A stretch of 64,000 bases of DNA from Hansfordia pulvinata (lineage: Eukaryota; Ascomycota; Sordariomycetes; Xylariales). Positions 1-11,113 of the stretch are shown in pieces. Both the position numbers and the translations under genes were made by a program. The notes beneath the pieces were generated by a model. It did not search any database. It worked only from the letters and a program-made list of their open reading frames with translations, and was not told the origin of the DNA. Position 1 is the first letter of the stretch, and each line of letters opens with the position of its first letter. Where the stretch lies: the NCBI GenBank assembly GCA_006538405.1, contig BJKQ01000009.1, positions 878,001 to 942,000 of the forward strand. The letters are read 5' to 3'.

Positions 1-636
1 GCACGTGAAGAACGAGAACAAGGAAACGATAAAAAGAGAAAAAAAAAAGACGGAAAAACAAGAAATCAAGAGGGGAGAAGGAGGAAACATGGTGCGGGCG
101 GATACTCTGAAAAGGAGTGGCACCTCGTCTCCCAGAAATCGGGATGGAGATGGCCTAACGTGCCGGCCTGCAGACAAACTGTGGAGAATATACACGACAA
201 CGACAATGGGGAACACGTACGATAGTGGAGGATGCAAATGAGTTTCGAAATTGGTTCTTGTCTGAGTCTCTTTTGGTTTCTTTTGTTTGTTTTTTCGTCT
301 TTGTTTTTTGAGATGGAAAGGAATCGTGGTATGGATCAGTGTGCCAACATCGGTGTTGTGCTTACTGGCAGATGGGGAAGATTGGGCTCTCTGTAAGTTA
401 CGTGTACGATACAACTTGCAGGCCCCGTCGAGGATTATCGAAGCGTTTACTGTTTAGAAGAAGAATGAAGAAAAAAAGAACCAGGTTCTTCCAGGACAAC
501 GTGGGTCTTCCGTTCTGACGTGCATGCGATGTCGCTGCATGGAGAATGCCCGTAGCGCGACTGTGAGATGGAGAGAAGCGGCGGCCCGTCGGCGAGCAAA
601 GGGCCCCGGGGGTGGCCATCTGATCCGCGGGGGCGC

Positions 637-663
637 GGGGGGGGGGGGGGGGGGGGGGGGGGG
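637..663 (+). repeat. Poly-G tract (27 nt)
   Basis: An uninterrupted run of G. It is the largest G run in the window and could form a G-quadruplex. A 21-nt poly-C lies 178 bp downstream on the same strand, so the two could also pair as a long G:C hairpin. The exact length is doubtful because homopolymers elsewhere in this window appear under-called. Confidence 0.9.
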
Positions 664-841
664 CGCGTGCCGCGTCTGGCACATTTTTCCCGAGAAGAGT
701 TGTGCAATTCCGCTGTAGAATTAAAACAGAACACAGTGATCTATCTGTCTGCCGCACCCGGGCGCCCGTCCCGACATCTGCTGTCTTCCGCAGCCACGAT
801 TGGCCAATGCGCGTTCGAGGGCCGGAGTCGGTCGGGGGCCG

Positions 842-862
842 CCCCCCCCCCCCCCCCCCCCC
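842..862 (+). repeat. Poly-C tract (21 nt)
   Basis: An uninterrupted run of C, complementary to the poly-G at 637-663. It lies in non-coding DNA. Confidence 0.9.
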
Positions 863-1630
863 GGCAAAACACAGCAAAGACCGCACGTGTCTCCTGCGTG
901 CGCGCCGCCGGGGCCCCAGGGCGCGTTCTGGCCTGGAATCTTGCCTTACCTTTCCCTGTCTGCTGCCAGCCGAGCGTCCCAAGAATGCGTGAGATTTGGG
1001 TGGTGGGGGGCCAAGAAAGCGAAGGCTCCCGACTGTTTGAGTCTCGGGTAATTTACCGGCCCTCGGGATGAATGAGGGCCTTTGGCTTCTGATGAGTGAG
1101 CGAGCTTACGGGTAGCCTGGGGGCGGAAACGTTTGGTTGATGCTCTTCTGCCTGACGTCTGCTTTTCTATACTTCACCCTAACTGGTAGGTACCCTGCCT
1201 GCCTAACCTATACCCCCAAGGTTGCCATGGATGTATGTAAGCATAGGAAGGGGAGGGGAGATGATAATTACTTGGAGCCCGGCTTCTTCCGTGGGAGCAG
1301 CGCAAGGAAGATGCCGATCTACTGACAGGCGCTACTCGTGCCCAGAGCCGATCCTCCCTGCGCTTGACTCAGTTGCGAGGCAAGGGTGCGCCCCCCGGGG
1401 CGGCAGCATCTCGACCGCCGGGCTGGCATAGCAGGAGAAGGAGAGTGCCGCCATCCCGGGAGGGGTACTCGTTCTCAAGAAAGAGAGCGGAGGGGAGGGC
1501 GGGGGAGGAAGAGGGAAGCTTTTTTCTTGAACATCGACGGTCTAGCCTCGCCCGCGAGGTCTCAATGTCGGCCAAGTTCCTCGGCCTGTCTGAGCGGGCA
1601 GCGCCACTATCACCATGTTATACCTGACCT

Positions 1631-2074
1631 TCCTACCTACCTACCTACCTACCTACCTACCTACCTACCTACCTAGCTAGCTACGTATCTACCTACGTTT
1701 CTGAAGGACCCTGCGCCATGTGCCAAGGTTCCTCGAGTAAGTACATGTAAGGCAATAAGGTTGGTAAGGTGGGAGGTGGGAGGTAGGGATGATAATTCTT
1801 AGGGTAGGTAGGTAGGTAGGCAGGCGAGCCAAGAGATGGCCTATACACCATGAACCCAGTTGTGGCACCCAGGTCGCCTAGAGGCGATCCCGCACTAACC
1901 TGCACAGGCCGCATCGCTGTCATGTCCAAGGAAGCGCCGTCGTCCGAGGCGGGCCATGACACTGGCGCATCCATCCCGCCGCCTTGGAAGATGCGCACTC
2001 GGGAGGGGTCCACCCCACAGATTACTAAGATATCGTGGATAAGACAGACAGCCAAATGGACAGACTGACAGACT

Positions 2075-2109
<35 letters not shown>

Positions 2110-2110
2110 C
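1631..2110. repeat. Tetranucleotide arrays: CCTA, GTAG, GACA
   Basis: A (CCTA)n array lies at about 1631-1674. A short GTAG array follows at about 1801-1820, which is the reverse complement of the same unit. A (GACA)n array covers about 2062-2109. All are uninterrupted or nearly so and lie in non-coding DNA. Confidence 0.85.
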
Positions 2111-2499
2111 GGGAAGGCAGGCCGACAGGTAAGCTGCAAGGTCCCGGCGGCCACTGTGTTTGCCGCGGTGTTTCTTATTCCATCATGTCTCGGAGAGGCC
2201 AGGCCAGCCATAAGTCACCGGGAGCTCGGAACCTGGGCGGTTTGGGTGCGGTCCGACTCGGCTTTCGTCTCGCCCCACAGGCGCCGTCGTGCTTGTGCTT
2301 GCATGTAGGCACTCGGTAGGTGTAGTAAAATAGATAGATAGGTAGATAGATACCTTGAATGGATGGGAATGCTCATCACTTCGAGCCGGGTTGAGGGCCG
2401 GTCACACGGCCATGATGCAAGTAGCTGTCGTCGACCCACGACAGACATGTCTGGAGAAAAGGGGGGGGGCACACACACACGGTCTCAAGTCCCTCCCAG

Positions 2500-2862
2500 T
2501 CTCACTCACTCACTCACTCTGGCTTTTCAGCCTTGGAGGACGGCAAAATGTCCCTTGACTTGATGAGGCTGGCTGGTTATACTCTCACGCCCTCCCTCCC
2601 TCCCTCCCTCCCTCCCTCTCTCACCCCAGTCATCAGTCCTCTCAGCACAGCACAGCACAGCACAGACAGGCCGTGTGGATCCGCGGCGGGTCAATTCCTC
2701 AACGTGGTCGATTGCCCCGACGACTGCCACAATGGCATTAGTTGTCTCAACGCCACCGCCCTTGGCCCGTAGGAGCTCTTGGGGGGGGGACTCGCCGTTA
2801 CTGGCGATCATGGATCGATTGATTGATTGACTGACTACTTGATTGACTGATTGATCGATTAA

Positions 2863-2893
<31 letters not shown>

Positions 2894-2895
2894 AC
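2500..2895. repeat. Tetra/pentanucleotide arrays: TCAC, CCCT, CACAG, ATTG, CTTG
   Basis: Within 400 bp there are a TCAC array (about 2500-2518), a CCCT array (about 2591-2618), a CACAG array (about 2647-2667), an ATTG/ACTG block (about 2813-2862) and a CTTG array (about 2863-2893). None lies in a supported gene. Confidence 0.85.
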
Positions 2896-3316
2896 TTGGC
2901 TTGGCTTGGCTCGCCGGGACCAAGGGCGATCTGACTTACTTGGGGCCGGCTTCTGGCCTTGGCCTTTGGGCCCTTGTTTCAATCCATCAATCAGTCAGTC
3001 CCTCAGTCCCTCAGTCCATCGACGGACGACCCTGGCTGGCGGGATTCTGCGTGTAAATAGACAGTTGGGCCCGTCGTGTCCCGACTGTCGGGTCCTGACT
3101 GTAGCCTACCATTGAGTCTGCTCCGGTCCCCCGTCCGCTCTCCTCGCTGCCCTTCTCCAGCCCGGAGGCTCTGCAGACAGCCGGCGCCCTCGCTCACCAC
3201 TCGCCCCCCTCACCGTCATCGTCAAGCACACGAGAGCAGACCTGCTCTGGCCCTGCGTGGTCTTTGTCTTCTGCGAGCTCCCTGCCCACACAGCACAGCA
3301 CGATTCACCCGCCAAC

Positions 3317-3453
3317 ATGGGCCTGGGAGTCTTGTCAGACCGTTTCCTGGATCGTCCGCCGGGGACGTCGAGGCTCGGGGAACCCGAGGAAGCCCACTCC
3401 AGCGCCGGTAGGTTCCCCCCACGCGAGGAGGAGGCCGTCATTCATATTGGGTG

Positions 3454-3527
<74 letters not shown>

Positions 3528-4482
3528 GTCCAGTCCCCGACCCGAACGGTAACTGACACGCACCACGAGAGGGGGGCCGAGAAAACAGACAGTACCAAGA
3601 GCTTGAAGAAAGATGGCGATATCATCCTGGTCCCGCAGCCGAGCGACTCGCCCAACGACCCTCTAAATGTAATCGAACCAGCCCTGACGTTTCTCTCTCT
3701 CTCTCTTGCGCCGGCCGCGGTGTAGCTGACAAGTGATCGGGACTGCCTGCAGTGGTCGAGTCTCCGCCGGAACACCATCATGTTCGTGCTGGCCTTTGGC
3801 TCGGGCGTCACCATCGCGTACGTCTCCCTCCCTCTCCCTCTGCTCTGTCGACGGTGTTTTCAAGCGGCGCGGGGGGCCGAGTTGAGTGACTGCTTAGTTG
3901 AGTGACTTCTTGACTAACAACAACCCGGCAGCCTCGTGCCCATGGTCTCCCCGGGCCTCGTCGAGATCAGCGAGATGTACCACGTCAGCCTGGGCACCGT
4001 GTTTGCCTTTATGATAGGCAGCATCCTCCTGTTCACGGGCGTCGTCACCTTCTTCACGGCCTCGGGCGCCAACATCTGGGGCAAGCGGCCGTTCTTTGTC
4101 ATCTCCTGCGTCCTGCTCCTGGCCTCGAACGTGTGGGGGTATTTCGCCAATGTGCGTATTCTCATCTTCTTTTTGATCCCTCTCGGTTTATTTCCTCTCC
4201 CAAGTTGTCAAGTCGACGACGAGCAAAGTCATCTCTCCTAGAGTTTCAGGACGTGGTGTTTTGTTTCTCTTTCTCTCCCTCCCCTCTAAGCTGACACGGA
4301 ATCAACTCGCTGCGCAGTCGTTCCCCTCGCTCGCTGCCGTCCGCATCTTCCAGGGCATCGCGTCGGCGCCGCTGGAGACGCTGGTGACGTCGACCGTGTC
4401 CGACCTCTTCTTCGTGCACGAGCGGGGCCTCCGGCTGTCGATATGGGGCGTCATGCTCTCCACGGGCGTATTTCTCGGGTAA

Positions 4483-4535
<53 letters not shown>

Positions 4536-5876
4536 GGCCGGCATCTCGTCCTAGCTTCCTCCTCTGTCGGGGACAAGTAAGAGTCGGGCACTACCCCCAG
4601 AAGTTCAATCAAGACTGACACAAGACCGCCGTGCAGCCAGATCATAGCCGGGTTCGTCATCCAATCGCTGGGGATCTCGGCCACGTTCGGCATCACAGCG
4701 CTGATCTATGCGCTGGTCCTGCCTGCCATGTACTTTATCGTGGTCGAGACGACCTACACGAAGCCGCGAGACGGCGCCTCCGGCAGCAGCGGCGGCGGCG
4801 GGAACAACAACAACACCAACGAAAACACCAACGGCGACGACACCAAGACGACCATCGCCACCACCACCGCTGCTGGAGACCTGGCACTCGAGCCCAAGTG
4901 GACCAACAAGACGGAGGCGTCGTCGTCGTCGTCGTCGCAAGGGTCGTGGGTCGAGCTGGAGAACAGCCACACCAGGCGCAGCAGCGACAGCCACCACGAC
5001 GGCGACGGCGGCGACGGCGAGCGGCGCGAGAGCTACCGCAGCCAGCTGCGGCTGTTCCGGGGCCGGCTGTCGCGGGAGCACACGTTCTGGGCGGGCGTGG
5101 CCAAGCCGCTGCGGCTGTTCTGCTTCCCCGCGGTGCTCTTCTCGACGCTGGTCTACGGCTCCTTCTTCTGCTGGCTGCTGATGATGGGCGTGCTGTCGGT
5201 CGACGTCTACTCGTCGCCCCCCTACAGCCTGACGCCCGCGCAGATCGGCCTCACCAACGTGCCGCTGGCCGTGGCGGCGCTCGTCTCGGCGCCGCTGTCG
5301 GGCTGGCTGACGGACGCGCTGCCCGTGGCCATGGCGCGCCGCAACGGGGGCGTCTACGAGCCCGAGTTCCGCCTCGTCCTCATGGCCGTCGCCGTTCCCC
5401 TGTCGACGGCCGGCTTCGTCGGCTTCGGGCTGGCCGTGAGCCGGGGGAGCCCGCTGGCCTGGTGCATGGCCTGGGTCACCATGCACTCGTTCAGCGTCCC
5501 CTTCGCCTCCCACGCCGCCGTCAGCTACGTCATCGACTGCCACACCGCCGACGCCAACCAGGCCTTCGTCACCATCAACCTCGTCAAGTCCGTCCTCGCC
5601 TTCGTCGTCTGCAACGTCGGCAGCCAGCTGCTCGCCGCCCTCGGGCCCCGCGCCCTGTTCGTCGGCATCGCCGCCCTCAACCTCGCCATCAGCGCCCTGA
5701 CCGTCCCGTGCTACGTCTACGGGAAGCGCCTGCGCAGTCTGGTAAGTGAAAAGCGAAGAGGAGGGTTTTGCTTGTGCGGGGGGGGCCGTCGTTTGGGTTG
5801 CCTGTTCATGAAAATTCACCGGCTAACTCTTTGGGGGTCGTAGATTGCACGCAGTTCCTGGACATCCAAGATATGA
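3317..5876 (+). CDS. MFS transporter, HOL1-like/DHA1 type
   Basis: This is a major facilitator permease of the plasma membrane. My model joins 3317..3407, 3529..3668, 3753..3817, 3932..4151, 4318..4478, 4637..5741 and 5844..5876, giving 604 codons in one frame. The start MGLGVL and the block ILVPQPSDSPNDPLNW just before the first membrane helix are typical of a large fungal MFS family related to yeast Hol1. Hydrophobic helices follow, for example FVLAFGSGVTIALVPM, and the second half carries the TM7-12 bundle. Residues about 265-380, between the two six-helix halves, form an unusually long polar low-complexity loop rich in Gly, Asn, Thr and Ser. The substrate is unknown; polyamines, drugs or organic cations are possible by family. 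The splice junction of the first intron is the least certain part. Introns 1 and 4 contain long CA and GT arrays. Confidence 0.85.
3456..3526 (+). repeat. (AC)n microsatellite in intron 1 of the MFS gene
   Basis: About 35 uninterrupted AC units sit inside the first intron of my MFS model (3408-3528), ending directly at the proposed acceptor CACACAAG. It would be transcribed as (AC)n in the pre-mRNA. Confidence 0.9.
4486..4533 (+). repeat. (GT)n microsatellite in intron 4 of the MFS gene
   Basis: About 24 GT units start just after the donor GTAAGTCT of the intron 4479-4636. It is the exact complement of the (AC)n array in intron 1 of the same gene. Confidence 0.9.
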
Positions 5877-6794
5877 TGACCCGGCTCTCGTGGGCGGGCG
5901 ACAAGGACACTCCTCGCGTGCGATGAGAACCATTCTCGGTGTTAGCATCCAGTCAGCGCGGAACGCTGTCCCAAACTTTCCACTTTCGCCTCTTGACGAC
6001 TTTTCTTTTCTTTTTAAGATTGAGCGTTCGACTTGTATACTCTTAGACTTCTATTCCATCTGACCCTCCGGCGCGGCGTGGCGCCATTCCCCCGGCGGCC
6101 AAGCCCTCGCATTCGCCGCAGACACACACGCGCACACATGCACACAAACAAGGGTGGGAATTCATCGGAAACCGGGCGGCCGGCCCTGGCTACCTCTCTA
6201 CGTTGCAAGGGTCTTCTCTACAAATATGGGTGCAGGGCTTTGAAACAAGTAACCCCTTTCCATGAACAACAGCGGCCCCCCGGTGCCCCCTCCCCCCGCG
6301 AAACGCCGACAGGGGTAATCAACCTGCGGCAGCGGCAGGGAGCCGCCGGCTCGTCCAGAACCGGCCAAAGGAGAGGGGGCCTCCGAGATTATTATCCCAC
6401 CAACAGAAGCGCGGCCGGGAAGACGGCGGAAACACCCAGGGGAGCCGGCCTCCGTCACCAAAACAAACAAAAAAGCGACTGGAAGCATGAAAAGCTCACC
6501 ATGCTGCGTATGAAAGAGGCTCAGAACAGGCCCTGGCCCACCGGAATAATAGGTAATGGCACGGAGGCGCGGCACCGAGTACGGCCAGGAATCAGTGGGA
6601 GGGAAAGCAGGGGGGTTTAACGACAGCATTTATCTGCGTATATATATAGAGAGAGAGAGAGCATAGACGAATGTCCACGATGAATGAGACGAAGCTTCAA
6701 GAGCCACATTACAAACATCCCACTCCCCCCCTTTTTTTTTTCTCCTCTCTGTTCATCTTCTTCTCACGCTCCTACAGCCAAAATCCCGAACATC
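5877..6794. other. Intergenic, MFS to pectinesterase
   Basis: No gene seen. It holds the 3' region of the MFS gene and the upstream region of the pectinesterase. A (GA)n stretch follows TATATATA at about 6639-6660, a possible TATA-like element about 140-150 bp upstream of the pectinesterase start. A pyrimidine-rich leader covers 6721-6780. Confidence 0.5.
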
Positions 6795-8038
6795 ATGAAG
6801 AAGGCCATCGCCGCCACGCTCTCCCTCGCCGGCGGCGCGCTGGCCGAGAGCCGCACGTCGGCGCCGGCGGGCTGCCTGACCGTCTCGAGCAGCGGGGGCG
6901 GCGACTACGCCACGGTGCAGGCGGCGGTGGACGCCGCCGCCGGCTCCTCGTCGGGGTGCATCTTCCTCGAGGCCGGGACGTACAACGAGCAGGTGCTGGT
7001 CAGCGCGCCGTCGCTGACCATCTACGGGTCGACGGGCGACACGTCCGGGTACGCGGGCAACGGGGCGACGATCCGGGCGAGCGCGAGCCAGGCGGACGGC
7101 CTCTCGAACGACGAGTCGGCGACGCTGCGGGTGTCCTCGGGGCTTCCGGGTTCCGGCTGTACAACGTCGACGTGGACAATGCGTACGGCGAGGGCAGCCA
7201 GGCCGTGGCCGTCAGCGCGCAGGCCGACAGCGGCTTCTACGGCTGCGCGCTGACGGGCTTCCAGGACACGCTGCTCGCCAACCGCGGCAGCCAGCTGTAC
7301 GCCGCCTCCATGGTCCAGGGCGCCACCGACTTTGTCTTTGGCCAGGAGGCCGCCGCCTGGTTCGAGCGCGTCGACGTCCGCGTCCTGGCCCGCTCCGTCG
7401 GCTACATCACCGGTGAGTGGTGCTTCTTCGTTGTGTACCTACCTGTAGCCAGGGTAGAAGAGCACGACTCTTCTCTTTCTCTCACAGACCCCTGACACCC
7501 TAGGCACGATGTTTTGTCCCTCTCCCCCTTTCCTTTCACCTGCCGAAATCCTCTTCTTTTTCCTTTCTTTTTCTTTTTTTTTTATCTCCCGTGCCCCAGA
7601 CAGAGTATCATACCCCTTTTTTTTTTTTACTGACTTCCCAAATTATCCCCCAACAGCCAACGGCCGCGACTCCTCCTCGGGCCCTCCTACTACGTCTTCA
7701 ACGACTGCGACGTGGCCGCCGCGGACGGCGAGCAGGTGGCCGCCGGCGCGTACTACCTGGGCCGCCCCTGGCGCGAGTACGCGCGCGTCGCGTTCCAGCA
7801 GTCCAGCCTGAGCGCCGTGGTCAACGCCGCGGGCTGGGCCGTCTGGAACGAGGGCGACGAGCGCACGGGCGGCGTCGAGTTCGCCGAGTACGGCAACACG
7901 GGCGACGGCGCCGCTACTGGTTCGGGGGGCGGCGGCCGCGCGGACTTTGCCACTTCGCTCGCCGCGCCCGTCGCCATCGAGGACGTCCTGGGCTCCGGGT
8001 ACGCCAGCGCCGCCTACTTCGACTCGGCCTACATGTGA
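6795..8038 (+). CDS. Secreted pectin methylesterase (CE8), with two apparent 1-nt frameshifts
   Basis: Pectinesterase of carbohydrate esterase family 8, which removes methyl esters from plant pectin outside the cell. Exons are 6795..7412 and 7657..8038. A signal peptide occupies residues 1-18 (MKKAIAATLSLAGGALA). The parallel beta-helix family motifs are all present: GDYATVQAAVDAA near the N terminus, then GFQDTLLANRG and TDFVFG with the two catalytic Asp, and YYLGRPWREYARV with the catalytic Arg. Frame is lost twice, each time equivalent to one missing base in G/C-rich sequence: at the G run 7139-7142, and at 7679-7684 where GGGCCC follows TCCTC. Adding one base at each gives a 333-residue protein with every motif in register, the usual length for fungal CE8. 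I read these as assembly errors; a recent pseudogene is the alternative. Confidence 0.88.
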
Positions 8039-9185
8039 TGCAAGGGAGGGGGCGGCGTGATAGTTGGGGATTTTCCTCTGGTGGTGTTGTGGCCCGTACC
8101 TATCTGGATATCTTGGAAGGGTTGTTGTGGGGATCTTTGCTTTGTCGGCGCGTGTCACGTTCGAGTATCACGAATGCAAAACCGTGTCTTCTTTTTTTCT
8201 AGTTTTCTACAACGTCTACAACGTGGTCGGGTGGCGGTGCGTATTTTCAGGGTAGTTGTCTCTACCCGATGCCAACTCGTACACACTCAAGAGCCTCGCA
8301 CCTCGCAAACCTGGCTGTGGGCGCTTCCAAAGGCCCCTAGACACGGTAAAGCCAACTCAAAACCATGTAAAAACATGCCATGACCGAGAAGACTCCAGAT
8401 GGCCTTGGGAGATGACGGTTCAAGTCCACCCGGCCGTGGTGTCTGATCTGATCAGCGGCAGCGAGAGTGAACCGACCTCACGAGCCGGAGGAGAGCGGCG
8501 ATCAGACTCGGCGTCACCCGGGGTCAGTCCAGACACGTCTCAGTGAACGCCTACTTGTAGTAGCGGTTCAAGCCGCATCATTGCCCACCCCGGCTGCCGT
8601 CCTTGCTTGCCGCCTCACAGCTTCGCAGGTTACGGGTACCTGTAAGGATACTTGCAGTCACCACGAGCACCTGGAGGTAAGGGGATACTCGCGAGTACTC
8701 GTGGCCCTATGGAGGGGCACCGGTCGGCCCCGCTGCCCGCCTGGAATCAATCGGGCGGGCCGCACTTCGCGGGCGGGCGGGGCAGATACGACCGCCCCCA
8801 ACTAGCGCTGAACCCCTCCCTCCTATAGCGTACCGGTCAGTACCGAACCCTGCGATGTGTTCGTCCGGGTATAGCACAGGTATTCGTACATGCTTGTGTC
8901 CATCCCGCCGTCCGTCTTCGAGGATAAGTAAGTAACCGGCTATAGCGAGAGACACCAGTCGCATTGATCTCGAAACCAGCTGCACCAGCATTCTCCCCAA
9001 AGCCCCAAAGCCCAACGGTCGGCGTACCACGACACAACCGGCGATCTATCTCTACCTGGCCAGCCACACCACACCACACCACACCACCTCTCCTCTCCCT
9101 ACATCTTCTTCCCGAATCCCGAGACGCGGCTTCGGACACACCAGCTTCCGCCGTCATCATCATCATCATCACCACCATCATCATC
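8039..9185. other. Intergenic, pectinesterase to ALDH
   Basis: No gene seen. It includes TACTCGCGAGTACTCGT at about 8685-8702, a member of the dispersed TACTCGTA-type motif. A (CCACA)n array and a CAT/CAC trinucleotide run lie just before the aldehyde dehydrogenase start. Confidence 0.5.
9064..9088 (+). repeat. (CCACA)5 pentamer array upstream of ALDH
   Basis: About five CCACA units, ending some 100 bp before the ALDH start codon. The same pentamer, in the same orientation relative to its gene, lies upstream of the methyltransferase at 20233-21147. Confidence 0.8.
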
Positions 9186-11056
9186 ATGGCGGACGAGTAT
9201 CTCATGTGGGTTGCCGGCAGGCAGCAGAAGGGCTCGGCAGAGCTGTAAGTCATCCAGCCTACATAGGTACCTACCAATCCAAGGAGAAGGAGGAGAAAGA
9301 GAGAGACGCCCCCCGCTAAGCAGCCCGCTCAAGCATCGACGTCGAGGACCCAGCTACCGGCGAGATCTTTGCCAGGTAAGCTCCCCCTTTCCCTTCACCC
9401 AGATAAGATACGGGGGAACCAGCCTCGGGCACGTCACATTAGAAGACCGAAAAAAAAAGAAGAAAAGACAAGACAAGAAAGAAACACTGAACAAAGTCAA
9501 TAAAAAACGGCAACAAAAAGGTGCCACGCCGCGTCCCCCGCCGACGTCGAGGCGGCCGTGGCCGAGGGCCAGGCGGCCTTTGAGCGGGGCACCTGGTCGC
9601 GGGCGTCCCGGCACGAGCGCGCGGCGGTCCTCGAGCGCTGCGCCGCCCTGCTCGCCCCGGCCCTGCCGGCCCTGGTCGCCCTCGAGGTCCGCCAGACGGG
9701 CCGGGCGGCCCGCGAGCTCGAGGCCCAGGTGCCCTCCCTGACGCGCTGGTTCGCCTACTACGCCGCCCTGCTGCGCGTCGAGGAGCGGCCCTTGCTGCCC
9801 ACCGCGGGCCCGCCGGGCCTGCTTCACAACTGGGTCGACCGCCGCCCGCTCGGCGTCGTGGCGCTCGTCACCCCCTTCAACCACCCGCTGCTCATCGCCG
9901 TCAAGAAGCTCGCCCCCGCCCTCGCCGCCGGCAACTCCGTCGTCCTCAAGCCCAGCGAGCTGACCCCGCTGACCTCCCTGCGCCTCGCCGCCGTCCTCGC
10001 CGAGGCCGGTCTGCCCCGGGGAGTCCTCAGCGTCCTCCCCGGCGAAGGCGCGACCGCCGGCGCCGCCCTCGCCGGCCACCCCTAGTCCGCAAGGTCGACG
10101 TGACCGGCTCGACGGCGGCGGGGCGCGCCATCGGGCGGCTGGCGGGCGGCAACCTGGCGCGCTTCACCGCCGAGCTGGGCGGCAAGGCGCCCCTGGTCGT
10201 CTTCGAGGGCTGCGACCTGCAGCTGGCCGCCAACGGCATCGCCTTCGGCAGCTTCGTGGCCAGCGGCCAGACCTGCATCGCCAGCACCCGCATCATCGCC
10301 CACCGGAGCGTCCTGCCCGAGCTCCTGCGCCGCCTCCGGGCCAAGGTCGACTCCATCGCGGCCCGCGTCGGCTCCCCGCAGAACAAGGGCGCCGCCATGG
10401 GGCCCCTGGTGTCCGCCAGGCAGCTGGCGCAGGTCGAGGAGCTGGTGGCGGACGCGCTGGCCGCCCGCGGCGAGGACGGCCGGAGGGTGGCCCGCCTGCT
10501 CGCCGGGGGCGAGAGGATGCGGGGGCCTAGCCCCCTGGACGGCACCGACCTGTCGCGGGGTTACTTCTACCCGCCAACCATACTTGTGTCGGCTGACAAC
10601 GACGACGACAACGACGACAACAACCAAGACCCCTGCCCCCCAGGCAGCGGCGACACCACCACCACCACCAAGAACAAAAACTCCATCTGTCAGACCCGCC
10701 TCTGGCGGGAGGAGGCCTTCGGCCCCGTGATCGCGGTGGCGGCCTTCTCGACCGAGGACGAGGCGGTGGCCCTGGCCAACGACACCGAGTACGGCCTGGG
10801 CGCCAGCCTGTGGACCCCGGACCTGTCGCGCGCCTTCCGCGTCGCCGAGCGCGTCGACGCCGGCATCACCTGGGTCAACACGCACCACCGCAACGACCCC
10901 AGCAGCCCCTGGGGCGCCTCGGGCACCCGCCCCGCCAGCGGCGTCGGCTCCGAGAACGGCGCCGAGGCCTACCGCGCCTACACCGCCGCCAAGAGCACCG
11001 TCATCAACTACGCGTCCGTCGACGAGTCGCTGGCCGCCGACGACTGGTTCCGCGAG

Positions 11057-11087
<31 letters not shown>

Positions 11088-11113
11088 AGAGGGCTGCGGT
11101 GCGTTATGGGTAG
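9186..11113 (+). CDS. NAD(P)-dependent aldehyde dehydrogenase, one apparent 1-nt frameshift
   Basis: ALDH superfamily enzyme oxidising an aldehyde to the acid. Exons are 9186..9244, 9334..9375 and 9521..11113. The protein begins MADEYLMWVAG and continues through IDVEDPATGEIFARCHAASP, the usual fungal N terminus. PFNHPLLIAVKKLAPALAAG and SVVLKPSE form the cofactor-binding region. ELGGKAPLVV carries the general-base Glu and SGQTCIASTR the catalytic Cys. EEAFGPVIAV and the C-terminal NTHHRNDPSSPWG region follow. The frame breaks at the CCCC run 10079-10082; one extra base restores GHPLVRKVDVTGS, giving about 564 residues, longer than the usual 480-500. The excess is an Asp/Asn/Thr-rich insert of about 35 residues after SADND (10593-10680) and an acidic C-terminal tail. 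The substrate cannot be told from sequence. Confidence 0.88.

Larger units (their letters stand above)
1..3316. other. Gene-free, simple-repeat-rich left flank
   Basis: I see no protein gene here. The open frames are short and run through simple repeats, with no recognisable domain. The stretch holds a 27-nt poly-G, a 21-nt poly-C and a dense set of tetranucleotide arrays (listed separately). The last few hundred bases before 3317 are presumably the promoter and 5' leader of the MFS gene; they contain many CCCT- and CAGT-type short repeats and no clear TATA box. Confidence 0.6.

Noticed and set aside
398..1071. Proline-rich or glycine-rich proteins across the poly-G/poly-C tracts
   Set aside because: The runs arise from homopolymers read in several frames on both strands; no conserved flanks.
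2062..2110. CRISPR-like array
   Set aside because: The GACA, CCTA and similar arrays are simple tandem repeats without spacers, in a eukaryotic genome.
4605..5819. 404-codon antisense and 372-codon alternative-frame ORFs over the MFS gene
   Set aside because: Composition (Arg/Gln/Asp/Gly runs) is typical of shadow frames; the true frame shows MFS helices and matching splice phases.
6795..8038. Pectinesterase as a true pseudogene
   Set aside because: Both breaks are one-base deletions in G/C-rich sequence identical in kind to those in essential genes here, and all catalytic motifs are intact; sequencing error is the simpler reading, though not proven.
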